Shown: positions 47,501 to 59,484, counted from the stretch's first letter. The stretch is 64,000 nucleotides of DNA from Mactra quadrangularis (GCA_025267735.1 CM046301.1:68033872-68097871), one strand, 5' to 3'. Numbers and translations are program-made. Notes: generated by a model from the letters alone, not told the origin.

Positions 47501-50018
47501 TGCACTAAAATTGTCATTATCAGAACACTATTTTCCTGCTTCAAAAACTATTTCCATACAATTTAGATAGTTTCTGAAGAATTTGATATTTAAGTTGAAC
47601 TCTGTGAATTAGTACCTTTAATGAGCTTTTTGATGGTGTTTGAGGTTTAAAATTTGAAGTAAAAGTAAAAAACTTATATGAAAACGAAAATTCTGTTGTT
47701 ATGTAATTCACATAGATATCTTTAAATTTGCCTTCCAATATGGCCCAAAAGATACAGAGGTTAATATGCCTCTTATCAGCTTTAGTTTTGTAAGGGTCAT
47801 ATCTTCGTTGCACATTAACATTTTTTATTCAATTGTTTTTGTTTGTTAACAAAGTTATCCCTTTGGTGACAGTGTGTCAAGACTCAGTCCATGTTCCATG
47901 CTGCAGCGTTAAAATATCATTGTCGCAAAATGCTGATTGCACACAAAACACGCGTCATTTCTGTCTTTTTCTGTCCATTTTTTTATCCCGTACAAAATCA
48001 TTATTCTCTTGATTCCAGTATTCTATGTATACGATTCGACAAACATCGAATTCAAAACCTTTGAAGTTCAGGTTATGTGATACTCGTGGGCTTGAAGAAG
48101 ACATGTGTTTTGATTTGTCAGAGCTTGTGTATTTACTAGATGGTCATGTTTCAAATGGATATCAGGTTTGAAAAATGACATTATTGTTGCTTTTATTTAA
48201 TCTTTCAAAACACAATTGAATGTATTAACTATGTGGCAAAGTAAATTAACAAAATACAGTGTATTGTATAGTTCATTTTTTTCTCAGCTGTCAAAACATG
48301 AATAATTTCACTGTGACTTCGTGCTCTTTGTCTAACACTCGTGGTATTGAGATAGTGTGTATTCATTCACCGTGAAATTATTCAAACTTTGACAGTTGAG
48401 AAAATATAGACTATACAATGTTCATGTATATGTTCATGAAAACATGATATTTTATCATTGTAGAATTTGTTTTTTGATTACAAATATAAAGTATGCATCA
48501 TGTTAGAATTTTTTATAATTTCTAATGCTGACACTATCACTTTGTCTTATCAATTAAAAATCATATATTTGCAGTTCAATCCATCAGTCCCAGTTTCAAC
48601 AGATACCCAAGGATTTATAAAAACTCCTGAGAGAAGTGAAAAGATACATTGTGTATGTTTTATTTTTGATGGTAGCACAGTCACAGTCATGCCTAAAAAA
48701 ATGCTCGAGAAAATTAAGACACTCCAGTCGAAAATTCGACAAAAAGGTAAGAGCTTTTTATGTCACAGCATAGTCAAACGCCAATTTTATAAGCAATGGC
48801 CATATACTTAACCAGTATTTATAGCAGAGCAAGACAGATTTGTTTGAAGGGAGCGAACAAAAGAAAATGAAACATGAGAGCCTGTTTGCATTTTGTCATG
48901 GGATCCTGTCAGTACAATACAAAAAACTTATTGAAATAATTAATTGGGTGGAACTATTTCAACATACGTATGTAGTCAAATATCCACAGCTGTACAGCGG
49001 CTAATGCCAAAGATAGAAAAATAAATATTATCTTACCTCGTACAGAATACTCGTTTTTCATTGGCCGAGAGCGGTCACGTGCTGACCATGTATTATCCCA
49101 TATTAGGTCAGTAGATTCTAATATCCAGTCAGTAACAAAATTTATAAATGATAGCGCTGTTCCTTGATGCTAAAATTCAGATGGGGGTACTCGGTAAGAT
49201 AAATTCGTTACACAGTCAGTTACTGACCGGATTCGGTGTGATACCGGGTCAGTGAATAAATATTGGGCTCGAGCTACGCTCTCACCCAATATTAATTTAC
49301 TGACCCGGTATCACACCGTATACGGTCAGTAACTGACTGTGTAACTAATAATATTCCCCTTGAGAAACAATAAAACATCTTCTACGCAAGTTTCCTTTGA
49401 TTACATATACATAGTAGATCAACAAAACAATTAATTTTGATAATAAAGAGTGTACCCACTATAAATTGACATAAGTAGGTTCGTAACCACTTAAATATTT
49501 CTGAATCTCCTTTAAAATGTGTTAATCTTATTTAAAATGTGTATATGTGTCTTCTTTAAAAGTTGTGTGTTCACATAAATAGGCTGTGTAGCCACTTTAA
49601 AGTGAGTATAACAACCTTCAAATGTCTGTCGACTTTAAAATTGTGTATCCACTACATGTATTTTTATGTCATACAGTTAAATCTTATTTTTATTTCAGGA
49701 ATAACTCAAGTTATTTTACTTACAAAAGTAGATAAAGTTTGTTCTTACGTTGAAAAAGATGTGAAAACGGTGTTCCGAAGTGAAGCCATTAACGAACTGG
49801 TTGACACAGTATCAGAAATGTTTGGAGTGGAACAAAGCTGTGTATTACCTGTCAAAAATTATGTAAAAGAAGTTGATTTAGATAATGATATCAGCATTCT
49901 ACTTCTTTTGTCTCTTAGACAAATACTACAGTGTGCTACCGATTACATGTTTGATTTTCTGGATGATACGATTGATGGTGAGGATGATGGCGATGATTCA
50001 AACTGGCCAGATTTTTAA
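44559..50018 (+). CDS. IFI44L: IFI44/IFI44L-like protein: TLDc domain plus GTPase
   Basis: Six coding exons: 44559-45081, 46043-46101, 46870-47067, 48019-48165, 48575-48746, 49699-50018; phases agree and give 472 residues, close to the vertebrate IFI44 proteins. Exon 1 encodes a TLDc domain (about 25-172; the stretch KCDNKGPTLTVIYNT is typical). Exons 3-6 encode a P-loop GTPase: Walker A GPVGAGKS (223-230), G3 DTRG (281-284), G4 TKVD (375-378). The C-terminus is very acidic. An AG after a pyrimidine-rich run ends at 44555, three bases before the ATG, so a non-coding 5' exon upstream is likely. In vertebrates these proteins are interferon-induced, with roles in antiviral response and cell growth arrest; a similar innate-immune role here is inference. 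No signal peptide or membrane segment is seen, so it is probably cytoplasmic. Confidence 0.9.
45365..45480. repeat. ATT/ATC-rich simple sequence
   Basis: Impure trinucleotide run in intron 1 of the IFI44-like gene. Confidence 0.7.
46133..46195. repeat. Hairpin just after IFI44-like exon 2
   Basis: TGTCTAGTCAAAACTTCGTAA pairs with TTACGAGGTTTTGACTAGAC-type sequence across a short T-rich loop, about 30 bp beyond the exon 2 donor. Confidence 0.65.
46208..46680. repeat. Tandem duplication, two copies of about 235 bp
   Basis: 46208-46437 and 46441-46680 match. Both contain AAAATTATCAC, ACAATGGCAATTTAC and AAGATGTCTGGATTAAGTCA, followed by TGTGTAGTTAAGTGATGAAG. IFI44-like intron 2. Confidence 0.8.
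47267..47621. mobile_element. MITE with TTAAAGGTACT ends, copy 3 (reverse orientation)
   Basis: TTAAAGGTACTAGTTCACAG to GAATTAGTACCTTTAA; its body is the reverse complement of copies 1 and 2. Intron 3 of the IFI44-like gene. Confidence 0.8.
48261..48420. mobile_element. MITE, CTCAACTGTCAAA family, copy 2
   Basis: About 160 bp, nearly all inverted repeat: left GTATTGTATAGTTCATTTTT, right AAATATAGACTATACAATG, with the same inner CTGTCAAA and AATAATTTCAC blocks as 33855-34090. IFI44-like intron 4. Confidence 0.78.
49207..49345. repeat. Inverted repeat, about 58-bp arms
   Basis: GTTACACAGTCAGTTACTGA at the left and TCAGTAACTGACTGTGTAAC at the right, with GTGTGATACCGGGTCAGT and its mirror inside. 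Probably a foldback MITE. IFI44-like intron 5. Confidence 0.75.
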
Positions 50019-50301
50019 ATTGAACGTACAATTTGACTATAACTATTAACAATACAAATATTGAATCTTATATCCAAGAGCTTCTAACCACAGAATTCAA
50101 AGCTTATAAATTCAACTGTATATTTACTTAATGCCGGACATGAGCTTAATTCTCTAAAGTCTAAGTGATTGTTGGCCAATGATAATTTATGTATATACTA
50201 TAAATGCTGATTTTGTGTATGCCTCGTATGGACAAACTTAAAGTATGAGACTTATCGTACGGATAAAATGTTGGTATGTTAAACAAATACATTGTAGATT
50301 G

Positions 50302-50680
50302 TAGGGATGTCACGACACGCCAGAAGCGTATCACAATATATTACAATACGCTGGCATCGTAACGCGATACGTACCACGATATATTGTGGGATTTTATATA
50401 TTTGTTGTATCTCCGCTGTATTTAACAGAAACATTGCAAATTTTACATGCATTAAGTATTTAACGCGCCTCATCGGTTAAGTTCTTGTAACTTAATGGAA
50501 TGATCAATGGAAAAACTGACGTTCCGCTACTTTGTTTTCGCAAAAGGAAGAATTATCCAAAGAAATAATAACATATCGCCAAATACTGGTACGTTAAAAT
50601 CGTACCTCGGTATGTATTGCTGCAGCTGGGTATTGCAATATACCGGTATACCAGTATACCGGTGTAACATGACAGCCCTA
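50302..50680. mobile_element. hAT-like MITE, third copy, 8-bp target duplication
   Basis: Ends TAGGGATGTCACGACACG...CATGACAGCCCTA, flanked by GTAGATTG at 50294-50301 and 50681-50688. The body is clearly related to 23410-23822. It lies about 280 bp after the IFI44-like stop codon. Confidence 0.88.
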
Positions 50681-50853
50681 GTAGATTGTGTAGTGAATAT
50701 AAGGAATTTTAAATTCCATCTAATTAAATACATTTCAAATTCAAATAACATGGTGTTTATATTGTAATTACCTTCTACATTATGCTATCAATTACTATGT
50801 TTAACCTTCCTAAAAGTTTGAATAATTAAAAATGTGTATTTCATAGAATCGTA

Positions 50854-52160
50854 TAGTCCAACAGAATTAACATGAGCTTAACCTTTATGCAAGAATACAT
50901 TAAATTCAATATTTTCAGTCTATTATTGGTCTTCGTTTGTAAATCGCGCTCTACCGGAAGCTCTCGGCAAATTACACGTACTGAATAATTAATGTTGTTT
51001 TCATAAGAATAAATACTTTGAAACTGTGCCATAATACTGCTGACTTACTTGTTTACCCAAAAACTACATAGTCTGATTTTATTCGGTGAGCCGTGACAGG
51101 TTGGATGAGTCTAATAACAACCATGACGATAGGTACAACCAGTAAATACTTCACTGGAAATCAATACAAACTATAATATCTCAAGTATGCATGATATAAT
51201 AGTTCAAAATCATTCTTCAAAATAGCGCAGTCGGTAACGAGTCAGAAACATATGGCCTATCAAAATTTTACTGCAGTGGTTCGAACCTCACCGCCTCCAC
51301 ATTTTTTAATTTATTATTAAATTCATGTATAGTTGTCCGTATCATATAATGATTGTTGTGCTATAATTTGATTTTGATTAATTTCCATTTGTTTTATTTC
51401 CTTGTTCTTTATTTTTTATATCCAGCAATTTACATTGTACCGAATAATAATACATTTACATTATACATTCGGCTTCAAATGCAGTGGCTGAATAGAAATC
51501 AAACTAGGGTACAATCGAACGAATGTGCCAAAGTTACATGCATTCCATTTCACTTCTCTTTCTTATAAAATGCATGTGCATAGAATCATTTCTATAAGAC
51601 ACGGTCGTGACAGTTAAGTGTATGACATCAAAGTAATAACAAAGCACAAACTCAGGCAAATATGCATATTCTATATCAGTTGGCTTCGTGCTGCACAGAG
51701 ATTTCGAGTTGTACGTTTCCATGATTGCAAAAAAAAATAAAAAAAATAAAATAAAGGATACTAAGCAGGATTCGAACCCGGGGTAGCAAAAGTCTATCAA
51801 TCCAAGTGTCTTGCCGCCACGACTATTGAGTCACTTAAATCAAGCTTAAATAATTATTATAAAGGCAGTAATCAGTTGGTTGATTAAACAAGCTGTGTTA
51901 CCTTTTTGTAGGAATGTTCCAAAAATCTATAAATACAAAAGTGCAGTCACGGCTCACCGGATAAAATCAGACTATAATGTGTCTAAAATTAAAAGTACAA
52001 TGACATGCCACTTTTAATAAATTGATTTATACACACATCGGTTGTTATAAACATTTGCATTACCGTATACACGCATACGGAAACCCACGATTTAATGTAA
52101 GTGAAGTTTGTAATTATTATAATAAGGTAGTTCAAGCTCAGTGTTATTCTGTTGGACTAC
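50854..52160. mobile_element. MITE of the 2824-3123 family, split by a nested transposon
   Basis: Left end TAGTCCAACAGAATTAACAT and right end GTTATTCTGTTGGACTA. Flanking body segments 50877-51070 and 51975-52140 match the 2.8-kb copy in reverse. The middle is occupied by 51073-51974. Confidence 0.75.
51073..51974. mobile_element. TA-flanked TIR element carrying two tRNA-like segments
   Basis: 28-bp inverted ends beginning GTCTGATTTTATYCGGTGAG, with TA outside each end (Tc1/mariner-type target). About 0.9 kb, no transposase. Inside are two tRNA-like pieces: plus strand at about 51216-51300 (A-box-like TAGCGCAGTCGGTAACG, B-box-like GTGGTTCGAACC) and minus strand at about 51765-51835 (B box GGGTTCGAATCC). 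Confidence 0.8.
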
Positions 52161-52370
52161 ACATATCATCATGTATCATAATGAAATTAAGCTCCTATTC
52201 TTGTTTATTGTAACTTATAAATATAATATGTCTTGATTCGTTCTGTTCTCTATTATTCTTAACTATTAAATACTATAATTCAAATTTAAATATTGCTTAA
52301 AATATTTATGGTTTATGTACTGTTTGTTGAATTCTAAAGTTTGAATATAGATAATATGAATTTTAACTTT

Positions 52371-52480
52371 CTGTTTATAGCGTTAATTTTGAAGCATTTA
52401 TAAATATTGGAATACTCTTTACAGAAAGCTGGTAAATTTGAGTCAGCTGTCGGATCCAAAATAAATGAATAAAGACTTAT
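52371..52480 (+). pseudogene. Degenerate copy of TPC exon 17
   Basis: The stretch from about 52381 to 52465 matches TPC exon 17 (38612-38728): the part encoding the EYSLQKAGKFESAVESK region is easy to follow, and a pyrimidine-rich acceptor remains upstream. The copy has small deletions and early stops (a TAA soon after its start and TGA/TAA after the SK codons), and no donor at the old position. It lies on the same strand as the parent and begins the duplicated TPC tail that continues at 62.3 kb. Confidence 0.75.
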
Positions 52481-52499
52481 AATGCTTTATTCGTATCAT

Positions 52500-54480
52500 A
52501 CTTATCATTGCATATGACAAGTCTGTCGTTATTTACTTTACATTTGAGGGAAACACTCGTGATGCAGATCAAGTAACTGTAGTTGCTAGTGTAACATATT
52601 TGAAATTGGTTATACTCTGTTCATTAATATATCCATATACATGCTTAGAAATATTAACTTTAGTATTAAAATAGTACTCTAAGAACACACTTGTGTTTGT
52701 TATCTCATTTTAGTTATTATATAGTATAGACTTTCTTTATCAATACCAACCAAAGGAATATTACAGCTAGTTTCACTACAAAATTTGATTGCTAATTAAT
52801 GCTGGGAGTTTTGTGTCCGAACGTTTTGCTTTATGAAGATTTGATAAATGTCAAATAATTTGAAAATGGTGTAATTATCACAAACAAGAAACACGAATCT
52901 TACATTTTCTATGAACTTATTTTGATGATTTGTTTTACTGCCTTTTCATCATCATAGTCATATAAGACAATTTCATCGAACAACGAGAATCGTTCTTGGG
53001 AAGTTCCAATACTACATGTATGTAGATCTCAATCCTCTGAAAACAACTAACCTCTTATCAAGTAAAAGTTGTTTGATTTACAGCTACACCATTGTGGCTG
53101 TCACATATCCAAGTATTTGTCCTTTCGTAACTTACTTACTTGACAAAATCGATACTCGATAAAATCGATAATTAATCAGAGCCTCCGTTGCTGCGCTCGG
53201 TATTGTTTGGAAATTTCCGATATGACACCCTGTTGTGATTATAAATTGATAATCAAAGTATTGAAAAGTATAGAAAAACTTTCGTGCACAATGAAACCTA
53301 ACAAATCCATACTAAAGAATACAAACTTGTACGAATCAAGCAGTGCAAAAAATGCGGGCGAAATGTAAATTTTACGCTGTATTACAGGCAAATACTATCA
53401 GTTCATAATACAAAGATTTTATTTTCCTTCTCCCCATACAAAATCTTAAAGTACAGTTTTCTCTGTACACTTTGTCACTTTGCATGCAAATTCTGTAGGT
53501 ATAATAATGATGGTACAATACAGTAAAACAACTTAAACTTCGAGTAATAGATGAATGACCGCCGTATCATTACATTAAACAGTCACAGACACTATCAATA
53601 TACAATTTTTTTATTGCTCTTACTACATAAACTTCTCAACGTGGAATGTAAACTTTTGATTTGCTGTGGTTAATATTAACACTTCATTGATTACTATGTA
53701 CATGCATATTGCTTATATTAGAACTTGAACTATATCAGTGTATTAACGTGATTTGACTGCCCATTCAACGCGCTTTTCAGTTGATGTAAACACCTGACAG
53801 ATTACAGAACTACTTTTATCGCTTAAATTAAAAATTGACTACGTAGTATATCAGAGATACAGGTATCATTCCACAGGTTAAACTGATCAGGTATTTGAAT
53901 CGTCGATAGTTATGACTTGTGGTATAACTTAAGCCTTTCGGCGAAATCGAAATGATCAACTCTATCAATATATCACGTGATACACTCTGCATGACGTCTA
54001 TTACCAACATTTGATATCTGTTATATTTTCATGTAAGCTTATAAATAACAAACCACGCTATGCGCGGTAAGAATACAAATATATTCCATGGAGTTTTACT
54101 TACGTTTCCTTTTATGAAAAGAATTAAACCATGTATCATACATATAATTTTTATTACAATTAATAGTCGCTATAACTCTGAAAGGCAAATATGAACGCAA
54201 TAACTGAATATAAAAATACTGAAAATATGTAATATACGTATTTTCATATAAAGACAAATATCTAGAACACCAATCAAAATGTGGATATATGTACAGAATA
54301 GATGCTTTAACCTTCAAAAGTATTAAAACCGATTATTTTTCATTAGTTAAAAAATTCTTAAAAACAAATAGCGCCAAAAAGACAGACAGCCTGTCACAGA
54401 TTCGTTGTTAAAATAAATTTCTATATCATCCTCGCTACCCTGTATATGTTTTACGACCTGGATGGTATAATAATGATTGT
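52500..54480. other. No gene recognised
   Basis: AT-rich sequence between the broken TPC exon 17 copy and the repeats at 55 kb. Short ORFs only, none with family resemblance. Confidence 0.5.
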
Positions 54481-55079
54481 AGTATCCTGTCATAAAGCAC
54501 GACGCTGTTCACCCAGGGTCCTTGCATAAAATGACGCCATTTTGGATGTTGAAAAACGCGCCAACAGGGATCCAATACGGCAAGATTTTGTTGGTAAAGT
54601 GATTTGAAGTAAGCAACCTTTTTTTGTCATAACTCCTTCATTACTGACATAGGTGATCTATTATAAAAATAGCATGTTGATATGCTAATAATTGATTAGT
54701 TTCCATGCTTTATCAAGCACGCACATTTATATTCTTTATATACAATCACATGACGCTGAAAATGACTATATAAAAATTAACTTTTTGAACGGTACTAGTG
54801 AATTATACACGATGGATTTGAGTGATTTCGATGAATTTTAGGGTTTGTTTTCGGAGACAAAATATGAAGAGGCTCGTCTCAAGGTTAGTTTTAATATTTG
54901 TTGACTCACACATGTTTTTATTGGTCTAACTATGGTAATAACTGTATAACTGTTTATTTGTACAAAAAGGCCACCGGCCCATAATAAATTTTCATTTATA
55001 TACAACAAGTAAATCCCAAATAATGATAAAATTGAGTGTGAATGTGTAAGGTATCAGCAAGTGATGGCAACCTCTAGGC

Positions 55080-55590
55080 CGTGAGCCAGATACACTTTTG
55101 CTCCCCAGGGGGAATTTTCAAGGGTTTGATTTTATTAACCCATATGGTGGTAGGCATTCACGGATAAAAGTTTGCAAAGTTCTGTTGGGGCTTTACAGAG
55201 TTATGGGACTTTGAAATTTCGCCCATTCTCATTTTCTGGTCAAAACCATAATAGACCTTAGGCCCGTATATGACATTGCTCCCCACATGGGGAATTTTCA
55301 AGGGTATGATTTTCTTTACCCATATAGTGGTAGGCATTCACTGATAAAAGTTTACAAAGTTCTGTTTGGGCTTTACAGAGTTATGGTACTTTGAAATATC
55401 GCTCATTCTCATTTTCCGGTTAAAACCATAAGTGCTTTTAAAGCCAGTATATGACATTGCTCCGTCCTGGGAGTAATTATCTATGGTATAATTTTTTAAA
55501 CCCACATGGTAGTAGCAATTCACTGATAAAAGTTTGCAAAGTTCTGTTGGGGCTTTACAGAGTTATGGGACTTTGAACTACATGACCCCC
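55080..55590. repeat. Tandem repeat, three copies of about 180 bp
   Basis: Units start near 55098, 55276 and 55458, each with TTGCTCC, GGTAGGCATTCAC or close variants, GATAAAAGTTTGCAAAGTTC and GGGCTTTACAGAGTTATGG. No frame stays open across the units. Confidence 0.85.
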
Positions 55591-56828
55591 CCTATGGCCA
55601 TTTTCTATGCCAAAAAGATCTTATTACTAAGTTTACATCCAAATAGACATTGAAAAGATTTGTCTCTTTACCTTTTTGTCAATAAAAATAAGTCATCATG
55701 TTAAACTATGTAACCCATCACTGCAAATTAATAGCGATATGTAATCTAGCAGTAATTTTTGGAACGATGTTCTGAACATCGTTCCAAAGTTAACAAACCG
55801 TAATTTCAGCTCCGAGCATTGAATCTAAGCTAAAACCCCGATCCACTCCGCATATCATTACTGCAAAATTTGATTCGGATGTTTTCGGCTAGTATGTTTT
55901 CCTGATAATCGCTAGCAACTTATTTCCATAGACTTGATTTTTCATTCGGCAATAGAGCGACATCATTATACGACTAAAACACGCAAATCCACTCATTGGA
56001 ACAGACATTGACTGGTTTACCGCGGGTATGACTAAAATGCGCTATAGATCATTTGGGGCAATATGGACAAAATGGAACAGACATTGGCGATTCGAAGATT
56101 TAATCAGAGACATAGATAATTCCCTGCTATATCAGAACATGCAGGGACTTAATGTTCGTGTCTCTAATCGATCCGGCTTTTTGACGACTTTTCGTTTATT
56201 CTGTGCCCGTTCGCTTCTTTAAACCCACGACCACGTGACGTATGACGTAGCGGGGTTTCCCGAGGTAAAGTCGAGTTATTCAACATGGCGGAGACAGTTA
56301 GCAATAAGCTCAATCGTTTTTCAAAACGACGTTATGTTCGTTTCGACAGAAGTTTATTAGGACTAAACAATCTATCTGGGATAGTAATTGATAAATAACA
56401 ACATCAGAGGTTGAAGAATGGAGAATAGGGCGTCAAATAAGTCGGACGCACTGAGGTTTTGTGAAAGATGTGGAATTGACCCGGTGCCATTGATTTACTG
56501 TTTACAAATGACAAGCTGTGTTGTTGATGAATTAAAACGTGGACTATCGGGATATTTATTTGATAAATGCAGTTATGAAGAGTGATGTTACATAAGCAAT
56601 GTGCGGGTTAAAAGTTAACAAGCACTCAGGGTGAAAGGTACTGGTGCACCATGTTTTAGCCTCTAGTCTAGGCACAGGCAGGGAATTAGATACCCTTATC
56701 TATGTCCTTCTACAGGTAAGAGATTACATTACAAATTGAGATTAATAATTATTAGTTTGGCACAAAACTAGAGACGTACTGTATATGCAACAGAACATAC
56801 AACACAGTGCTATATTTAACATGTGATA

Positions 56829-57078
56829 GCTGCCCGCTTTGCCCGGCTGGTAACATGCAAGTCAGTTGATCGGGGGTGGGGGCGTTGGTTTGATTCCAGA
56901 GCGGGGCATACTTGTGTGGAAGCTTGGTCATGAAATAATGTCTACGGCCATTCTCCCAACTACCAATGATTTTTAATTATGTGGGGCAGTTGTCAGTAAC
57001 TGACAAAATGATACATTATAACTTGTATGTATTTTACAGTGTGTTCTTACAACATTAAACCCTACAAAACAAACAAAC
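56829..57078 (+). mobile_element. SINE family B, decayed copy
   Basis: Head TTTGCCCGGCTGGTAACATG, then GGGGCATACTTGTGTGGAAG and GGGGCAGTTGTCAGTAACTG; the tail ends near CATTAAACCCTACAAAAC. Confidence 0.7.
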
Positions 57079-57136
57079 TAGATTTAACTTTGCCTGAGAG
57101 AGTTATTATCTAATATAATGTGTAACACTGCCTGTC

Positions 57137-57659
57137 GGGTCCGGTACAACTCAACCCGAATCCAACTGAACCCGTGGACAACTCAACCCAAAATTGGGAC
57201 AACTCAACCCGTGGACAACTCAAACCGTGGCCAACTCAACCCGTAAAATATATTATGATAGTTTGATATATAATCTAATTGGTTATTTATCATAAAAATA
57301 TGTATTAACAATAAAAAATGAAATTGAATATATTTCTATCAAGAATGGAAGATATTTGTGAATAAAGTACAGTAATGGTATAACTAGTATGTCGAACCGT
57401 CAAATAAACTTCTTGAAGATAAAATTATGATTGAAGTGTGCCGAAACCATTCGTCTTATAACAAGATTAAACAATTTAAATTGCAGTAATTGTTGATCAC
57501 ACATCATTTATGATGAATAACTAATTATATATCATACAGGTTGAGTTATCCTCGGGTTTAGCTGTCCTCGGGTTGAGTTGTCCACGGGTTGAGTTGTCTC
57601 GGCTTACAGGTTGAGTTGTCCTGGGTTGAGTTGGATTCGGGTTGAGTTGTCCCGGTCCA
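57137..57659. mobile_element. Foldback element built of CAACTCAACCCG units, 8-bp target duplication
   Basis: Both ends (about 110 bp each) consist of variants of CAACTCAACCCGTGGA in opposite orientation; the centre is AT-rich. Flanked by TGCCTGTC at 57129-57136 and 57660-57667. No ORF. Confidence 0.85.
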
Positions 57660-58635
57660 TGCCTGTCTGTAGCAGATGAATCAGGGTATCCAGACAAGGC
57701 TGTAATGATCTATCTTAAACTTTTAATTGGTCAGAATTTAGTGAAAGATGTCAGAGACGCATATTGTTTCCAAACTGGCTGAAATCTGTAGTTGCTATCA
57801 ATCTTGCTTGACACACCAAGGCTGGTTTGAGTCTCATTAGTTTAGATAGTAGATCTGCATAATGATATTTTATGGCAATTTTACCTTGCTATGTTTATTA
57901 GCTAAAAATGGTACTTACAAATATCAAAATACACTCCATTTTGCAATTATGTGAGATTACATTTCAGTCCTGGTGCTAGTAACAATCTTATTTTTTGTTT
58001 ATTTAAGGACAAGCTGTGGAAGAGACTCGGAAACTGAATCAATCATGCAAGTTATACATCCTGACCTTGGTGTTGCTTTGTCGTCAGATTCTTCTCCAAG
58101 CTACAGGTAATCTATGATATATAATATGAGTCTGTATCAATAAATGTAGCATTGCTCTTGTTGGACTGAGTTTATAGGTGTTAATTCAATTGGAGTTTTG
58201 TATTGGATGGTTCACATAACCATTGTCCATTAGACATACTAACTGCCATCATCTGGCAGCAATTTTTTGTTTCATTCATATTCAGTAGACATTGGTTACT
58301 TGACATTTGATTTAGAAATAACTGAACAAAGCAAGTATAAGAATTATTATTTAGTTAAATGACTATATTTTATTTTATTTTTTTATCTTATCTCTGCAGT
58401 ATTGATGACACATGAATACAATTTACTTGAATGAAAATGCAGATATTAGTCAAGGGATTTTACCAAGTGTCACAAGTTGTTTATTACTTGTTTCTAAAAA
58501 TGTTGAGGCTGTCTACAACATACATTGGTATTGTGTTTGTCAATGAGTATATCAATATTGTACCTGTATATTGAAGAAAAAATCCTAGTTTAAAATTATA
58601 TCATTTTGTGAAGTCATTCTACTTGTCTCTATTTC

Positions 58636-59135
58636 AGTTAGTAAAGGTGAAATTCCTCATACAACTCAGATTGTTGGTCAGATTATACCCTTTATCTTAT
58701 GTGCAGCTATTGATTCCTATTACTGCAACTTCACATCAGATTAAGAGAATGTCTATGGTTGGTGACAAAATGTTTGTGAATGGATCACCAGTGTCAACAG
58801 TGGACATCAATACAACCTGAGACTTTTTCATCGAGTGACTCGAAAAAAATTCTTATGTCATTCTTACAAAGTTACAGCCCAGAATGAAAAACAGATTTGA
58901 TTTTCATGTGTTAGTTTCAGTGTTGTCAAAGTGAATGATTTTGACAGACTTTCATTGTGTGTTATGGCTATATGTAACTCTTTGTCATAACATGTATCTT
59001 AGTAAGACTGTATAAATAAACAAGACTCTCTGGTCTCTGATATTTTGTATATTACATACAGTGCTCATGATGCTGTTGGTGATGCTTGGGCTCTTAGTAA
59101 ATTGCTCCAACATACTGTTAGTACCCTGACAATGA
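58636..59135 (+). pseudogene. Degenerate DEDDh 3'-5' exonuclease-like gene fragment (PML-like type)
   Basis: At about 58690-58820 the frame reads PITATSHQI, then MVGDKMFVNGSPVSTVDINT, followed by a stop. This is the pattern I know from exonuclease-domain proteins that are common in invertebrate genomes, between Exo motifs I and III. At 59061-59100, after a possible AG acceptor, the frame reads AHDAVGDAWALSKLLQHT, which carries the H-x4-D signature of Exo III. Stops and frame changes separate the two blocks and the catalytic DxE motif was not found, so the gene is broken. Identification is from motif memory only. Confidence 0.5.
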
Positions 59136-59484
59136 AAGATTGTAGAGCATTTTTGTTTTTTACAATATGGCAGCTACTAGTGTATCTTGTTGGTAATCAT
59201 TCTTTATTTAGAAATACATAATTTTGTTAATGTTTACCTGGTGTAAGCTTGATAAGTTTTTTACATTTTTTGTGCTTTGTACATAAAATTTTATATGAAT
59301 TTGATATGCATAAGATAATTTAGGAACAACTGTACTTTTTTAAGAATGAAATGAACAATATGGTAATGTCTCTTTAAAATTGTGCTTCAATAAAGCTACT
59401 TGTGTAAAAATGTATTGTACTGAAATTGTTTGAGTGATTTGGTATTCGATCAATTTTTATAACTAAATAAGCAAAAAATATCTA

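Larger units (their letters stand above)
56281..58107 (+). other. Possible exons of an unidentified or non-coding transcription unit
   Basis: CpG-richer than its surroundings. CAACATGGCG starts a 37-codon ORF at 56285 (MAETVSNKLNRFSKRRYVRF...), and a second ATG at 56419 opens about 55 codons with a CERC motif. A donor-like ACAG|GTAAGAG lies near 56715. A plausible internal exon at about 58009-58107 (acceptor TTTATTTAAG, donor CTACAG|GTAATC) is open in one frame. I do not recognise either ORF. It may be the 5' part of the exonuclease-like relic downstream, or a non-coding RNA. Confidence 0.25.

Noticed and set aside
54811..54885. Short exon-like ORF (MDLSDFDEF, stop, GLFSETKYEEARLK) with a GT donor
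   Set aside because: In-frame stop and no partner exon. Resemblance to a recombinase-type N-terminus was too weak to claim.
55080..55590. CRISPR array
   Set aside because: Units are about 180 bp and conserved throughout with no unique spacers, and the genome is eukaryotic.
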